A DNA stretch of 64,000 bases. Source: Impatiens glandulifera. Its lineage: Eukaryota > Streptophyta > Magnoliopsida > Ericales > Balsaminaceae. A program made the translations under genes and the position numbers. The notes beneath the pieces are model-generated. The model did no database searches. It saw only the letters and a program-made list of their open reading frames with translations, and was not told the origin of the DNA. Shown in pieces: positions 23,785-36,100 of this stretch. The DNA is taken from NCBI RefSeq assembly GCF_907164915.1, contig NC_061867.1:51463852-51527851 (forward strand), given 5' to 3'. Each line of letters opens with the position of its first letter. Within the stretch, counting starts at the first letter, position 1.

Positions 23785-25038
23785 TATCAATGGCGAGAGC
23801 TAAGAGCATTGGTTGCAACTAAATGCCTTCCACAGAACGACGAATACTATGTGAAGAGTTTCATGGGAGGCTTACGACCTGAATTGAAAGAGGTTTTAAA
23901 AATGGAAGGACTAGTGACATTAGATTGAGCAATAAAGTTGGTTGAGGTGAAGGACGAGTTCCTCGAACCTCTTGGTAAGGAAAAGAAATTGTTCACCAAA
24001 TTTCCAACTTAGACCTCAAATATAACACAACCAAAACCTCCATGGAGTAATAGCCAACAAGGTACGTTTAGACCAATTATTAACGAAAATAATACTGAAA
24101 TACCAGCTAGAGATCTCACGTTTGCATAAATGAGAGAAAAACGTGCTAAAGGTATTTGTTTCAAGTGTGATAGGAAATATTCCAAAGATCATGTTTGCTC
24201 CAATCGTCATCAGCTATTCAATATTGAAGTAATGGAAGACGAGATGGACGACTAGTTTAAAGCTAAAGAGGAGTCCAAAGCCGAATATATCTATGATGAC
24301 GAAAATGATTGTCTTAAGGCTAAAGAGAAGGCCAGAGTCGATAGGGTTAACAATGGGGGTTCGATTTCAATGCACTCTCTTAATGGGAATGTTAATAATG
24401 TTACGCTCAAGATTATTGTGCATCTCAGAAAAAGAAAAATCACTATATTAATCGATAGTGGTAGTACGCATTCGTTTATTGATGAGGGTACTGCATCTTA
24501 GTTGGGTTGTGTTCTAAAGAAAACAATGTCTATGGGGGTGACTATTGTAGGCGGGGGGAGAATATTTAGTCGATTCTTATGCACGAATTTGACTTGGAAA
24601 ATGCATAGTCATGATTTTCTACTAGACTTTCGAACGATCAAGTTGGGAGGTTGTGATATGATTTTGGGAGTTGATTGGATGACTAAATATGGACCAGTGA
24701 GCCTTGATTTCGAGAAGAGAGTTATGAAAGCTAGGTTATCCGGCGAGAAGATTCAATTGTTTAGTGATAAGGAGGGCAGTTCCTTTTATTTAATGACAGA
24801 GGACAATGTAGCTCGTAATGTGAAGAAGGGTTACGATTGTTTTGGGTGTCAACTTTTTTTTATGAATGTTGAGCCTAAAACTCTGTTATTAGCTCAAATT
24901 CCTAGATTTTGTAAGCAGTTTTCGATGCATAAGCCACGTTCAAAAAGGGCAAGGAAGTTCTTAAGGGGAAAGGGATGTTGTGACTCTAATATTCAACACA
25001 ATGAGAATTCTATTACCGATATTGCTGAGTTAGACTAG
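23785..25038 (+). pseudogene. Ty3/gypsy gag-protease remnant, pol missing
   Basis: The gag piece near 23855-23935 includes YVKSFMGGLRPELKEVLKM, typical of gypsy gag. A stop (TGA) follows in GLVTLD-stop-AIKLVE. A gypsy-type zinc knuckle, CFKCDRKYSKDHVC, lies at about 24161-24200. The retropepsin motif IDSGSTHSFID is near 24452-24484, and GCDMILGVDWMTKYGPVSLDF near 24650-24705 is the usual second protease-region block. Stops interrupt the frame at several points; the longest open part is 24502-25038. Reverse transcriptase, RNase H and integrase are absent, so the rest of the element has been lost. Confidence 0.8.
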
Positions 25039-25440
25039 GGCTGAAATAAAAGTGGTTATATCTTTTATGGGCCATTTTATAATTTGTTAGTCTATAAATA
25101 AGAGTAGAATTGTCAAGGAGAGGGTATTGTATTTTTGATATTCTAATTGCTATATTTTCTCTTTCTAATTACCAGAGTCGTCGCTTCTGATAATCCTAAC
25201 CCTAAACTCCCAATTTCTATTCAATATGTTCTTTTATCAATCTATTCTTCTATTCAATCTGTTTTTTTATCAATTTATTCTTCTATTCAATATGTTCTTT
25301 TATCAATCTATTTTTCTATTCAATTTGTTCTTCTCTTTTCTCCTCTAATAAACTGTTATTGCGGAACTTATATCGTGATTGATAAGGTGAACACGACATT
25401 GTTCAGCATCTTTTGGAGCCACTAATGATCCATCTATGAA
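25039..25440 (+). repeat. Possible LTR or leader sequence next to the gypsy remnant
   Basis: A TATA-like stretch (TCTATAAATAAGAG, about 25091-25104) is followed by a CT-rich segment and a 33-bp tandem repeat. Promoter-like composition beside gag-protease suggests an LTR remnant, but no partner copy exists in the window, so this is inference. Confidence 0.35.
25219..25333. repeat. 33-bp tandem repeat, about 3.5 copies
   Basis: The unit begins ATTCAATATGTTCTTTTATC and runs 33 bp, giving in-phase repeats of SIQYVLLSIYS if translated. The translation is coincidental to the period being a multiple of three. Confidence 0.8.
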
Positions 25441-25492
25441 CCCTAATTTTGACTTTGCTTCAAGCCTTCAAGTGCTAACCTGATCCATTACT

Positions 25493-25813
25493 CTAACCGA
25501 TATAGTTTCCACCGTTAAATGTTGTTGTGCAGATAATGCTTCCTAGATTGTTCGACTTCCTAATCGTAAACGAATCATTAAAGTCGTGCTTCTTCTTTGC
25601 TGTCATTTTAATCGGTTGAGTAATTTCTTCGGATGGTGGAATACTTTCTTCGTTTGAATTATTCACCGAGAAGAATGACGAATAACTATCAAAATCATAT
25701 CTTTTTTCTTTTATCTCTTCATCATGCCTTTCTTGATCTTCAAAATAATCCAAGTCTGATACCATATGAAAGTTATGAGAATGAGAGAGGAGTAGGTTGA
25801 GTAGCCTATTCAT
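25493..25813 (-). pseudogene. Possible copia gag N-terminal fragment
   Basis: The 106-residue frame ends with SNNLGSIICTTTFNGGNYIG, which resembles the start of plant copia gag (Retrotran_gag_3: N-P-G, then L-x-G-x-N-Y). A stop follows at once and no downstream gag or pol is recognisable. A chance frame cannot be excluded. Confidence 0.35.
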
Positions 25814-26989
25814 TTTTATATATCATAATATACAATTAAGTCCTTAAAAGATTTAAGTCTTTACAAATAAGCCTTCCACTTTTATAATGTTTTATTTATT
25901 ACATATTCTTACACAATCCTTAACCTCTAATGTTGAATCCCCAATTTAGCCTTTCAAAAACTATAGTAGTTAATTAACGAGGCTTGAGCATCAAGATAGG
26001 AAATGGGCAGCGTTGTTGAACTCCTTGCATCGTCGCGATTAGCACGGGCTTGATTTTGCATCGAATGGCTTGTAGACGAAGTCACAATTTTGACCAGCAA
26101 GATCTTCATCGTGTTCTTCGGGGGCTGGTTGAAGAAGATGAAGTTCGGTTGACTAACGAATTTCAACGTTCCGTTAGGCATTGAAGCGGTCCGTTAGCAT
26201 TTTCCTCCATTCCGTTAGGTATAACTAGTTTTTCTGCAAGAGAAGTGTGGCCCATCCTCATCCCTTGGATCAATCCTGGAAGTCTGGAGACCGTTGGATG
26301 ATCCTACTGTAGCGTTTTTCTCCAGTTTCTGCCACACTGGATTACTAGCAATAAAATTTAAGGATTTTTTTTTGTGTGTGTATTCTTCATCTTTTTTAGC
26401 TCCAATTTTTTATACTTTTACATGAAATTAAACACCATATTAAATCTCAATCAAATATATTTTTTTTAATTTTATTTTTATTTACAATTCTTTGTTATTT
26501 TAATTTTCAATTATTGTTATTTATTTATTTAGTAACACCTTATTTTATTTTATTTTATTTTAGCAATGTTGTCCTATTTATTTTATTTATTTATCACATT
26601 TATTTAATTTTTGAGGGTATAAAAAATTAGTGTCTGCAAAATGCTCTCTTGGACAAAGTTTGGATGAAACATTTAGTATAGTAAAACGCATGTCCAAGTT
26701 TGATAAACAAACACTAATTACTAACATAGTATCTCTTTCGGGTTTATTATAATTTAAAAAACATATAAAATAGAAAGACACAACCTGGCTATATTTGTCT
26801 TTGATAACGACTCTTCCTTGTTATGCTTAAAACATATTAATATATCATTAGAAGAAGTTAGATTTCGACAAACAACTTTTCCCTTTCTTTCTTTTCTCAT
26901 TACATCTTAGGGATTAAGCATCTCTTTAGATGTCTAACAACGCATTCCTTTAATTATGATGACTTTTTAGATAGAAGAATAGCGATTGA
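25814..26989. other. Unassigned DNA, GC-richer block at 25990-26340
   Basis: The block at 25990-26340 is less AT-rich than its surroundings and contains three copies of CCGTTAG at about 20-bp spacing (about 26170-26217). It looks like part of a retroelement, but I could not assign it. The remainder is AT-rich. Confidence 0.4.
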
Positions 26990-27880
26990 TTTTGGTCGAT
27001 AATCGTTGTTCATATCCACGTGTTAGGGATGCTCAATTGTCACAGTAGTTGATTTTGGTTAACAATTACACATTATCGGCACACCCGATACTCAATTGTC
27101 ATAGTAGATGATTTTAGTCAACAACTACACATTATTAGTGTATCCTCTGATAGTTGATGCTAACATATTAGGCTAACGATTAATCCTACAATGACTGACC
27201 AAAACGATTAATCCTACAATGAATGATTTTGGTCGACAAACATTATTTAATCGTTGTTTTATAGGTACCTGATTGTCATAGTGGTCGATTTTGATCAACA
27301 ACCACTCTCTATCGGCATACCTGATACCCAATTATTACAATAGTTGATTTAGTCAACAAATACACATTATTGTTGTATTTGATAGTCGTTATTCGACATA
27401 TCAAATTGGCGAAATTGGCGATTGCTCTCGTAATGACTGATTTTGGTCAACAATCATTATCTAATTGATAGGTATCCGATTATCATAATGGTTGATTATG
27501 GTCAACAACCACTCTTTATCGATTTAATTGATACACGATTGTCATAATAGTTGATTTTGGTCAACAACTACACATTATCCGTGTACATGATAGTTGTTGT
27601 TCGACGTATCAAATTGGTGATCATTACTCCCGTAATGACTGATATTGGTCAACAATCATTATTTAATTGTTAGGTACCTCATTGTCACAATGATTGATTT
27701 TGGTTTACAACCACTCTGAATCGGCCTACATGATACTCGATTGTCATAGTAATTGATTTTGGTTGACAATTACACATTATCGTTGTACATGATAGTCACT
27801 GTTCGACATATCAAATTAATGGTTATCCCGCAATGACTAATTTTGGTCGAGAATCATCGCGTATCAATGCACTTAATCAA
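26990..27880. repeat. Tandem array with about 200-bp higher-order unit of three sub-repeats
   Basis: Sub-repeats of about 60-75 bp share the core TGATTTTGGTCAACAA. They recur as three types (followed by TCATTATTTAATT, CCACTCT or CTACACATTATC), in the same order. Equivalent positions of the first type fall at about 27218, 27432, 27634 and 27832, so the higher-order unit is about 200 bp. Units are diverged, so the array is not very recent. Confidence 0.85.
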
Positions 27881-28022
27881 CACATGATTACAATTCAAAC
27901 AACTCAAATATTGGTAAGAATTCTCTACTTGATAGTTATCCCTGATGATTTTTCTAATCGTTGTATGATTTTGAATTACGATTTTTTTAATAGCATTTGA
28001 CTCTTGCTAAGGTTATTTCAAA

Positions 28023-28140
28023 ATGATGCGTACGTAGATGTCTTACAACGCGTTTATTGGAGGATGATGTATTCGTAGATCTCTTACAACGAGTCCTTGG
28101 GAAGATGGTGCATCATGTAGATGTCTTACGACATATCCTC
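28023..28140. repeat. Short tandem repeat around GTAGATGTCTTACAACG
   Basis: Three imperfect copies of about 45-50 bp contain GTAGATGTCTTACAACG or close variants. A further related copy (TTAGATGTCTAACAACG) lies at about 26927, left of the 200-bp array, so the arrays are interleaved. Confidence 0.65.
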
Positions 28141-28148
28141 TTATTACC

Positions 28149-28600
28149 AAGCTAAAAATGTTTTGAAGGTTTCACTTTTGATCCGACTATGGGTTAACTT
28201 TGACCACATGCTAAAAATGCTTTGAAAGTTGGTTTTGACCCCAACTACGGGCTAGCTTGATCACACGCTAAAAATGCTTTGAAAGTTGATTTTGATCCCA
28301 ACTACGGGTTAGCTTTGACCACAAACTAAAAAGGCTTTAAAAGTTTGGATTTTGACCCAGCTATGGGTTAACTTTCTCCACAAGCTAAAAAAAACTTTGA
28401 AGGTTTGACTTTTGACCCAATTACGAGTTAAATTTGATCACAAGCTAAAATACTTTTGAAGGTTTGACTTTTGACCTAACTACGGGTTAACTTTGACCAT
28501 AAGTTAAAAATGCTTTGAAGGTTTGCCTTTTTGACTCAGCTATGGGTTAGCTTTGACCACATGCTAAAAATGTTTTGATGGAGTCACCCCACCTCGCTGT
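28149..28600. repeat. 59-bp tandem array, seven-plus copies
   Basis: The unit begins AAGCTAAAAATGCTTTGAAG, then TTGACTTTTGACCCAACTAC and GGGTTAACTTTGACCAC. The shared GCTA positions fall at 28151, 28210, 28267, 28325, 28384, 28444, 28503 and 28563 (57-60 bp apart). Confidence 0.92.
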
Positions 28601-29760
28601 CTTGGGTGAACTTCAAGAACTCATGATTCAAGCGAATGTTAATCCTAAAATAGATTATCTCAATAATCTACTTTATCTAATTGTCTAATTAAATTTTCAA
28701 TTCACTTAAATTATAAAAAATAAAAAAGCACTTTTGAGCGTCATTTGATGTCCAATCCCTACTACCTTCTCTAGCATCTTTGACTTGAGCTTAGCCCTTT
28801 TCCTATCCTAAACCTCCTACAATCACAAGGAATGATTGGGATGGTTGATCTGACAATTCAGTTAAGTAATTAGTTTGTCTATTAAGGTGAAACTAGTAAG
28901 TTTATGACTTCATACCCTTTCAGGCTATTTTTATGCATGCCATTTGCCGCCCAACGTTAGAACCTCAAACTCCACCTCCTAGTAAAGGAAGAAAGGAATG
29001 GGGACATAAAAACATCGAGATATCAGCTTTTTTAACGAACCTAACTCATTTTTAAATAAAAATTCAAATTTCTTGTATCATCACCTTTAGGCTCTAATCC
29101 AAAGATGTGGATATATGATTGCCTTATTTATGTATTAGAATTGATTAGGAAACTTTAATTAAGGCCAACATAATTTGAAGAAATAAGGAATTTTTTACAA
29201 AAATGGAATAATTGAAAAAAAGAATGGCAAAGATCGATGAATGGTAAGTTTTAAGTGATTTGATTGTGTTCTAATAGACTTCACAAAGATTTCTATTATT
29301 TCCTAATTGAATTTGAAGCGTTAATTCACAATTTGAATTTTCTAGCTGAAACCTTCCTTTTTCGCCCAAACTCTAGACAGTCTTTCTTGATGAATAAGTT
29401 TTAAATGTAATAATGAATTGATCTATGACTTTGGTTTCGAGTTTCGATGACCCATTCAAGAAATGTCATTTTTTGGTTTTTGCCTTAATATGCATATCGG
29501 ATGTTTCGCTCTTTTGGTTGATGTTGATGAATTAGGTAACGACTCTTTAATTAAAATTGAATTAAAATGAGAATTTGACTCAAATCATTTTTGGACGTAA
29601 AATATTAAAATAAATATTCAACTTATAAATATTTCAAAATAACTAAAATATGATTAATACAAATTCCAATTAATAAAACTTTATAAAAAAATTATTTAAA
29701 TTTACAAATTTTAATGTAATTTAAGAAAAAAAAAATACAAAATAATAATTAGGTTTAATG
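28601..29760. other. Intergenic DNA upstream of FMT
   Basis: No gene or clear repeat was recognised in this AT-rich stretch before the FMT promoter. Confidence 0.45.
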
Positions 29761-29767
29761 CAAATCA

Positions 29768-29850
29768 TGGGCCCAAGGGGTGTAAGAAGGGTTCTATAGT
29801 TCATACTCTAAAAATGCAGGTTCACGTGCGGTCGCATGAAGCAATATAAA
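29768..29850 (+). promoter_or_regulatory. Likely FMT core promoter: site II, G-box, TATA
   Basis: TGGGCC (29768-29773) is a site II-type element seen in many plant genes for mitochondrial and growth functions. CACGTG (29823-29828) is a perfect G-box. TATAAA (29845-29850) would place transcription start near 29875-29885, just before a CT-rich leader. The assignments rest on motif and position only. Confidence 0.5.
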
Positions 29851-30000
29851 AGAAAGATGAAGTGCCGCCGTCTCTCTCAGACAACTTAATTCTCTTTCTC
29901 GTCAAAACCCCTCCATTCTCAGCCTCCTTCTTCCTCTTCTCTGCTTCGACATTCAAATTTCAATTTGATCAAACAGTTTACTGAACGATTGCAGCTTTTG

Positions 30001-30146
30001 GTACGATTCTCAACCTTTTCTTTCATTTGTAAATGATTTGTTTCCAGATGATTCTATTGCAAATTCTGATCAGAATTCGCGTTTGTTTTGATTCTGAAAT
30101 GGGTAAGTTTTGAATTATGTATTTAAGTTGTTGTTTTTGTTGTTAG
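30001..30146 (+). other. Probable 5'-UTR intron of FMT
   Basis: A GT donor at 30001 (after GCTTTTG) and an AG acceptor at 30145-30146 would remove the short out-of-context ATG at 30110. The coding ATG at 30152 then lies five bases into the next exon. Confidence 0.5.
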
Positions 30147-30151
30147 TTGAA

Positions 30152-33100
30152 ATGGCTGGGAAAACGAATAAGGGTAGGAACAGGAAATCATCTCAAAATG
30201 CTCCTGTTCCTGCTGCTGTTGCGGCTGTTGCTGATGATGATACTTCTCAACAGATGATATTATCTGATGCTCCTATAAAACCTGAGTTGAGTTTGTCAGA
30301 TGTAACAAATGGTGATGTTAATGGTAATGTTGTTAATTCTGAATCAAATGATATCAAAGAAGATATAATAAAGGTGTCAGAAGATAATGCTGATTTAGAG
30401 AATCAGGAGACCAAACAAGGTGAGGGATATTTTTGATGATATCTGTTTCTTAATGTATTAAGATGAGCACGGTATTGACTTGATTTCATAAGTTCTTGAA
30501 GGTGAGGTTCAACTTTATCCAGTTACGGTGAAGACACAGGGCGGGGAGAAACTTGATTTACAAGTGAGTTATTGTTATGTGTTTAATAGCTGTGAAGGAG
30601 AATTAAATTAAAATTGGAATTCTAAATTCAATTCTATAGGATTGGCATTGAGTTACAATTCAATTCTTATGTTTGGAATATTTATTTTAAGTCATGGAAC
30701 AAAAAAAGAAGGGTTTGAAATTCTAACTCTGTCTGAAGTCTGAACCAAGCATTTTTGAGTTGTTCTTGCAGCTGAATCCGGGAGATTCAGTCATTGACAT
30801 ACGTCAATTCCTCCTTGAAGCCCATGAGACCTGCCATTTCACTTGTTATGATCTGTTTGTGCACAAAAAGGATGGCTCGATTCATCAGCTTGAAGATCAT
30901 AATGAGATATCTGAAGTGGCTGACATTACTACTGCTGACTGCTCTTTCGAGATGGTTGCTGGTATGCTTTTGTTGTCTATTTGGAACAGAGCTACATTCA
31001 TATATCATTTTCTTTAAATTTTGATGATTTTTTTGCAGCGTTGTATGATGACAGATCCATCAGATCCCATGTTGATCGCTCAAGAGATTTGCTTTCTCTA
31101 TCTTCACTACATTCCTCATTGTCAACTTCCCTTGCATTACAACATGAGATTAAGCAAAAAACACCTTCAAATTCAGGTTTCAGGAATTTCAAATGCTAAA
31201 ATCGTTTTTTCTTTGTTTTTTCTTTCTTTTGCTGACATCCCATTATAATCTTTTATTTATCATATAGATCCTGCAAAAATTGAGGTCCCTGAACTCGATA
31301 ACTTGGGTTTCATGGAGGATGTTACTAGTTCAATCACAAGCTTGTTATCATCACCCTCTAATGAAATTAAATCTGTGGAGAATATAGTTTTCTCATCATT
31401 AAATCCCCCTCCATCGTATAGAAGGTGTTTTTTTATTTAATTTAATCATCGGAGATCAGTTAACTGGTCGTAGTAAATTTATTTATTCATTTTTTTATCA
31501 TTGCTGACAGGCTCGTTGGAGATTTGATATATTTGGATGTTGTAACCTTGGAAGGAAACACTTATTGCATTACTGGAACTACGAAAATGTTCTATGTCAA
31601 CTCAAGTACAGGGAATACACTTGACCCAAAGCCATCTAAAGCTTCTTCTGAATCTGCTACTCTTATTGGACTCTTACAGAAGATTAGTTCTAAATTCAAG
31701 AGAGGTAAAAAGAAATTTATCCAACTTGGCCTGCGATACTTTAGGGTTTGTTTGATGTGGATATTGTTTAGTGAGAAAGTATGACCAAAATACCCTTAGC
31801 ATCTGATATTTTAAAAATGTTACGGAAAATAGAAATAAGGGTATTTTAATTGTTGATTTAAAAGTGGATGATTTAATATTTAAAAAATGTTATGAAAAAG
31901 AAGGGTATTTTTGGCATTTTAATTAATGATTTGAACGAGTTGATGAAAAAATTGGCAGTGTCGATGCCTTGATGGGTTGTTGGATTATTTGGATTAAATC
32001 CAAGGATGTTGGATTATTTGGGATTGCTTCTAAATAAATGACAATGATATCAACCATCCTTATTCATGAAATTCAAATTATTGACAAAAATGCCAAACTA
32101 CCCTTGCTGTATTCTCTATAATATTTTAAAATATTAAATAATAATGATATTTTGTTCATTTTCCCTAAATAATCCAAATAAAACACCACCTATTATTGCT
32201 AATAAACTCCTACATCAAACAAGCTCTTAATCTGTTGTCACATTATTTTAGTTTAATATGTAGAATATAATTTCGAGCTCACCTTTTTTTGTTGATAGCC
32301 TACCGGGAGATTCTCGAAAGGAAAGCCATGGCACATCCCTTTGAGAATGTTCAATCCATATTACCGCCAAATTCATGGTTAGGGCTGTATCCTCTTCAAG
32401 GTAAGTTTAATCTGTTGGACCCCTTCTTGAGTTACATTTTTTAAAACAATTGGGAGGGAATGCAATATCCATAAACAATTATTGTGTTCTTTTGGTTTCA
32501 GATCACAAACGTGATTCAGCTAGAGCTGAGAGTGCAGTAAATCTTACATTCGGAAATGAGCTAGTTGGCATGCAAAGAGATTGGAATGAAGAAGTGCAAT
32601 CCTGTAGGGAGTTTCCCCACTCGACTCCTCAAGAAAGGTGTGGTTGTTTCTCCTAACATGTTTTTATTTGTATGAAATCCAATTCCTCTATAATTTTTTG
32701 AGGGATTTTTTTGGCAGGATTTTGCGGGATAGAGCTCTTTACAAAGTTACTTCAGATTTTGTTGATGCAGCAATTAATGGTGCAATTGGAGTCATAAGTA
32801 AATGCATACAACCTATTAACCCAACCGATCCAGAGTGCTTACAAATGTAAGTAGCATTTTTTTGGGGTCAAATTTCTTCTCTTTTAATTTCTGAGATTTT
32901 ATTGTACTTCATAATGACCTTCATAATGATTTTTTTTCTTTCTTGTTTAGGTATGTTCACAACAATATATTTTTCAGCTTCGCCGTAGATGCTGACCTAG
33001 AAAAGTTGTCAAGAAAACGGGGTGAGGCATCTAGTGAATCTGCTACAGTGTCCATTGCAGACAAGCCTGATGCATCAGATGCTTCTGATGGTGCTGCTGA

Positions 33101-36100
33101 ATCTGCTACAGTGTCCATTGCAGACAAGCCTGATGCATCAGATGCTTCTGATGGTGCTGTTGAAAGACAGCTGAATGAAAATGAGCGAGCCACTTATGCA
33201 TCTGCAAATAATGATCTAAAAGGAACCAAGGCATACCAAGAAGCTGATGTTCCTGGACTCTATAATCTTGCCATGGCAATTATTGATTATAGAGGTCATC
33301 GTGTAGTAGCTCAGGTTTGTTATAATCTCCAAAACTCCAAGGCCTTGTTTGATGAAGGAAATAACCCCTTATCCCATCATCAACCAAATTACTACTTTAT
33401 TTTATAACAATTTAAATATTAAATATAAAAGATATTTAGTCATTTAACCCGAGTAACCTCTAAATAGTCCATTTTTTCATCAAACAAGGTTTCTTCCAAA
33501 AGAATTCAAAAACATGCTCCAAGTTTCACTGTTATGCTTTATTTTCTCTAATCATCATCAGCTTCTTCATCATTACCTTATATTCCATTGTTTTTCCTTT
33601 CCTCTATAGAGTGTTTTACCAGGCATTCTTCAAGGTGATAAATCAGATTCCCTTCTGTATGGTTCTGTTGATAATGGGAAAAAGATATTTTGGAATGAAG
33701 ACTTCCATTTGAAGGTATAAACTGTCTATTCACATGTACTTGGAATGTGGACAATGTGATTAGCTTAGCATTCTTGTGACAAGATAACGTTAGCATTGAT
33801 GCATGGACATGTACTTGGATTGAAGCATTCTAAGTTCTAACCATGTCTCAATTTCTCGAGTGGGCCGGCCAAGTGATAAATGGATTTTATGTTTTTGCAA
33901 TGAGCATTGATGCATGGATCCCTTCTTCTTGTTCAAAAAATATTTAAAAAATTGATGCATGGATCCACTAGAGATCTGTGTCTTTTCTATTTAGTTCTCT
34001 GAATCTCCAATGAATTGCTTATAGGTAGTGGAGTCTGCTAAACGCCTGCATATGAAGGAACATTCAGTTTGTGATGGATCCGGAAATGTTTTTAAACTAG
34101 CTGCTCCAGTTGAATGCAAGGGTATTGTTGGTAGTGATGAAAGGTGAATAATATCTTACAAGTTCAATTAGACAGCCACACATTTTTTACTGTGAAATAA
34201 GGAAAATTAGGTCAAAAGCTCAATCTATCTTAACATTTTATTCCTTTATCTATTTATTTATTTAAATGTCTTTCTATTAAAAGGTTATTAAGGGAACGGC
34301 AATAGACATGAACACAAAATAGTCTAAAAAGGATTGTGGAAAGAAATACAAAACATTATTAATGCAATCTTAGCACGTTAATAAACTTTCAGGCAATATC
34401 TCTTGGACATGGTGAGAGTAACACCTCGTGATGCAAACTACACTGAACCAGGATCAAGATTTTGTATTTTGAGGCCAGAACTTATTAATGCTTTTCTCCA
34501 GGTGAGAATAAATTCCACTTACGTTTTCCCTTTTATTTTATTTTTTTCTGTTTCCATGAATGTGATAGACTGATAGTTGTGTTTACTGGATTTTGAAAGG
34601 CTCGTGCAGCAGAAAGATCAAAAAGTTGTCAAAAACAAGTAATGGAGCCTTTGGAGATTTCTGGTTCGACGGAAGTGAAAGTAGAAGCAAATAATGCAAC
34701 TTCAATTTCTGAAGCCAACGACGCGGCTTTGCAAGAGTGTGATTCGGCAAAAGAAGGAAATCAAGAAATATCTGAGGACCTATATTTTAATCCTAATGTG
34801 TTTACTGACTTTAAGTTATCTGGAAATGAAGAGGTGACTTATTCAACTATTTCATGCTAACCCTTTACTCGTTATTCTATGTTAATTATCATTTTTTTGA
34901 GCAGGAAATTGCAGTGGATGAAGAAAATGTCAGAAAAGCAAGTTCATATCTTAGAGACGTAGTGCTTCCTAAATTTATTCAAGATCTTTGTACACTTAAT
35001 GTTTCACCCATGGATGGACAAACATTAACTGAAGCACTCCATGCCCATGGAATTAACAATCGATATATTGGAAAGGCAAGTGCAAGTAATGGTTTGAATT
35101 TTTTTATAATATTTGGAAAGCACGGTGTGCCCGTGTTAAAATAAAATAATGGAGCCTAGTGGGAATGAGAACACCAAATCATCTCGTAATAGGGATATAG
35201 TAGCATCGTTCAATCTCCAATCATTTACACTAACCAATTCTGATTCTTAATGGTCTATTTATGTATTCCTCTAATGGGTCATCTGCTATTTAATTGTTGA
35301 CTTTCTTTACTTTTTTCAGGTAGCTGAAGGAATCAAGCACTTACCACACTTTCTGGATCTTTGCTTAAACGAGATTGTGGTCAGATCTGCCAAGCACATC
35401 ATGAAGGTTTACAACTCTTCTATTACACTTCATATGTGTTCCATTTTTGCCTATATGTAATGTTTCGTGTAAGTGGTTATGTTTGGTTGTTTTAGCAAAA
35501 AATTCATCCAAACTGACTTAGTGGGTTCTCTAAAATCTGTACCTGCAAGTTGTCGGTTGAATGGTTGGTTCGGTTTGTTAGTTATTTTAGAAGTATAAAT
35601 ATCATATATAAATAAACAAAATATATAATTAACATAAAATAATATCATTGTAATTTGTATTGGTTTACTTTTGTTTGTGAATTTTATTCAAAACCACAAG
35701 TGTTCAGTTTGAGTATTTCTTTTAACCAAGCAGTTTGGATTAGGAAGTTCCCTAGCATCAATAGACTACATTTTTTTCTTCTTGTTTTCTAAATTCTTTT
35801 CCAAGTCATTTTGGGGAAAGTGTCTTGAATCTGATCTCTAAGATTTTTTTATTGCAAATTTCTTGAATATAATTATTCCAGTCTCATGATGTTCATTTGT
35901 TTATAGAATCTAAGGTATACTTCTCTTGTTCTTCACCCTTGCCGTCTGTGATTATGCAGTATCTCTTGAGGGAGACGGAGGACCATGATCTTGCAGCTGC
36001 AGTTTCACATTTCTTAAACTGTTTCTTTGGAAATTGTCAAGTTGCATCCTTGAAAGGTGCTTCGAATGCATCATACTCCCGATCCCAGAAACAGGTATTT

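Noticed and set aside
25954..26181. 75-codon frame on the - strand as a gene
   Set aside because: There is no family resemblance and the codon use is unconvincing. The block looks like a repeat with CCGTTAG motifs.
26990..28600. CRISPR array
   Set aside because: The repeats are diverged tandem units without unique spacers of constant size, and the genome is a plant nuclear genome.
32957..33193. 78-codon frame on the - strand with repeated [14 protein letters not shown]
   Set aside because: It is the antisense reading of the FMT exon 10 duplication, not a gene.
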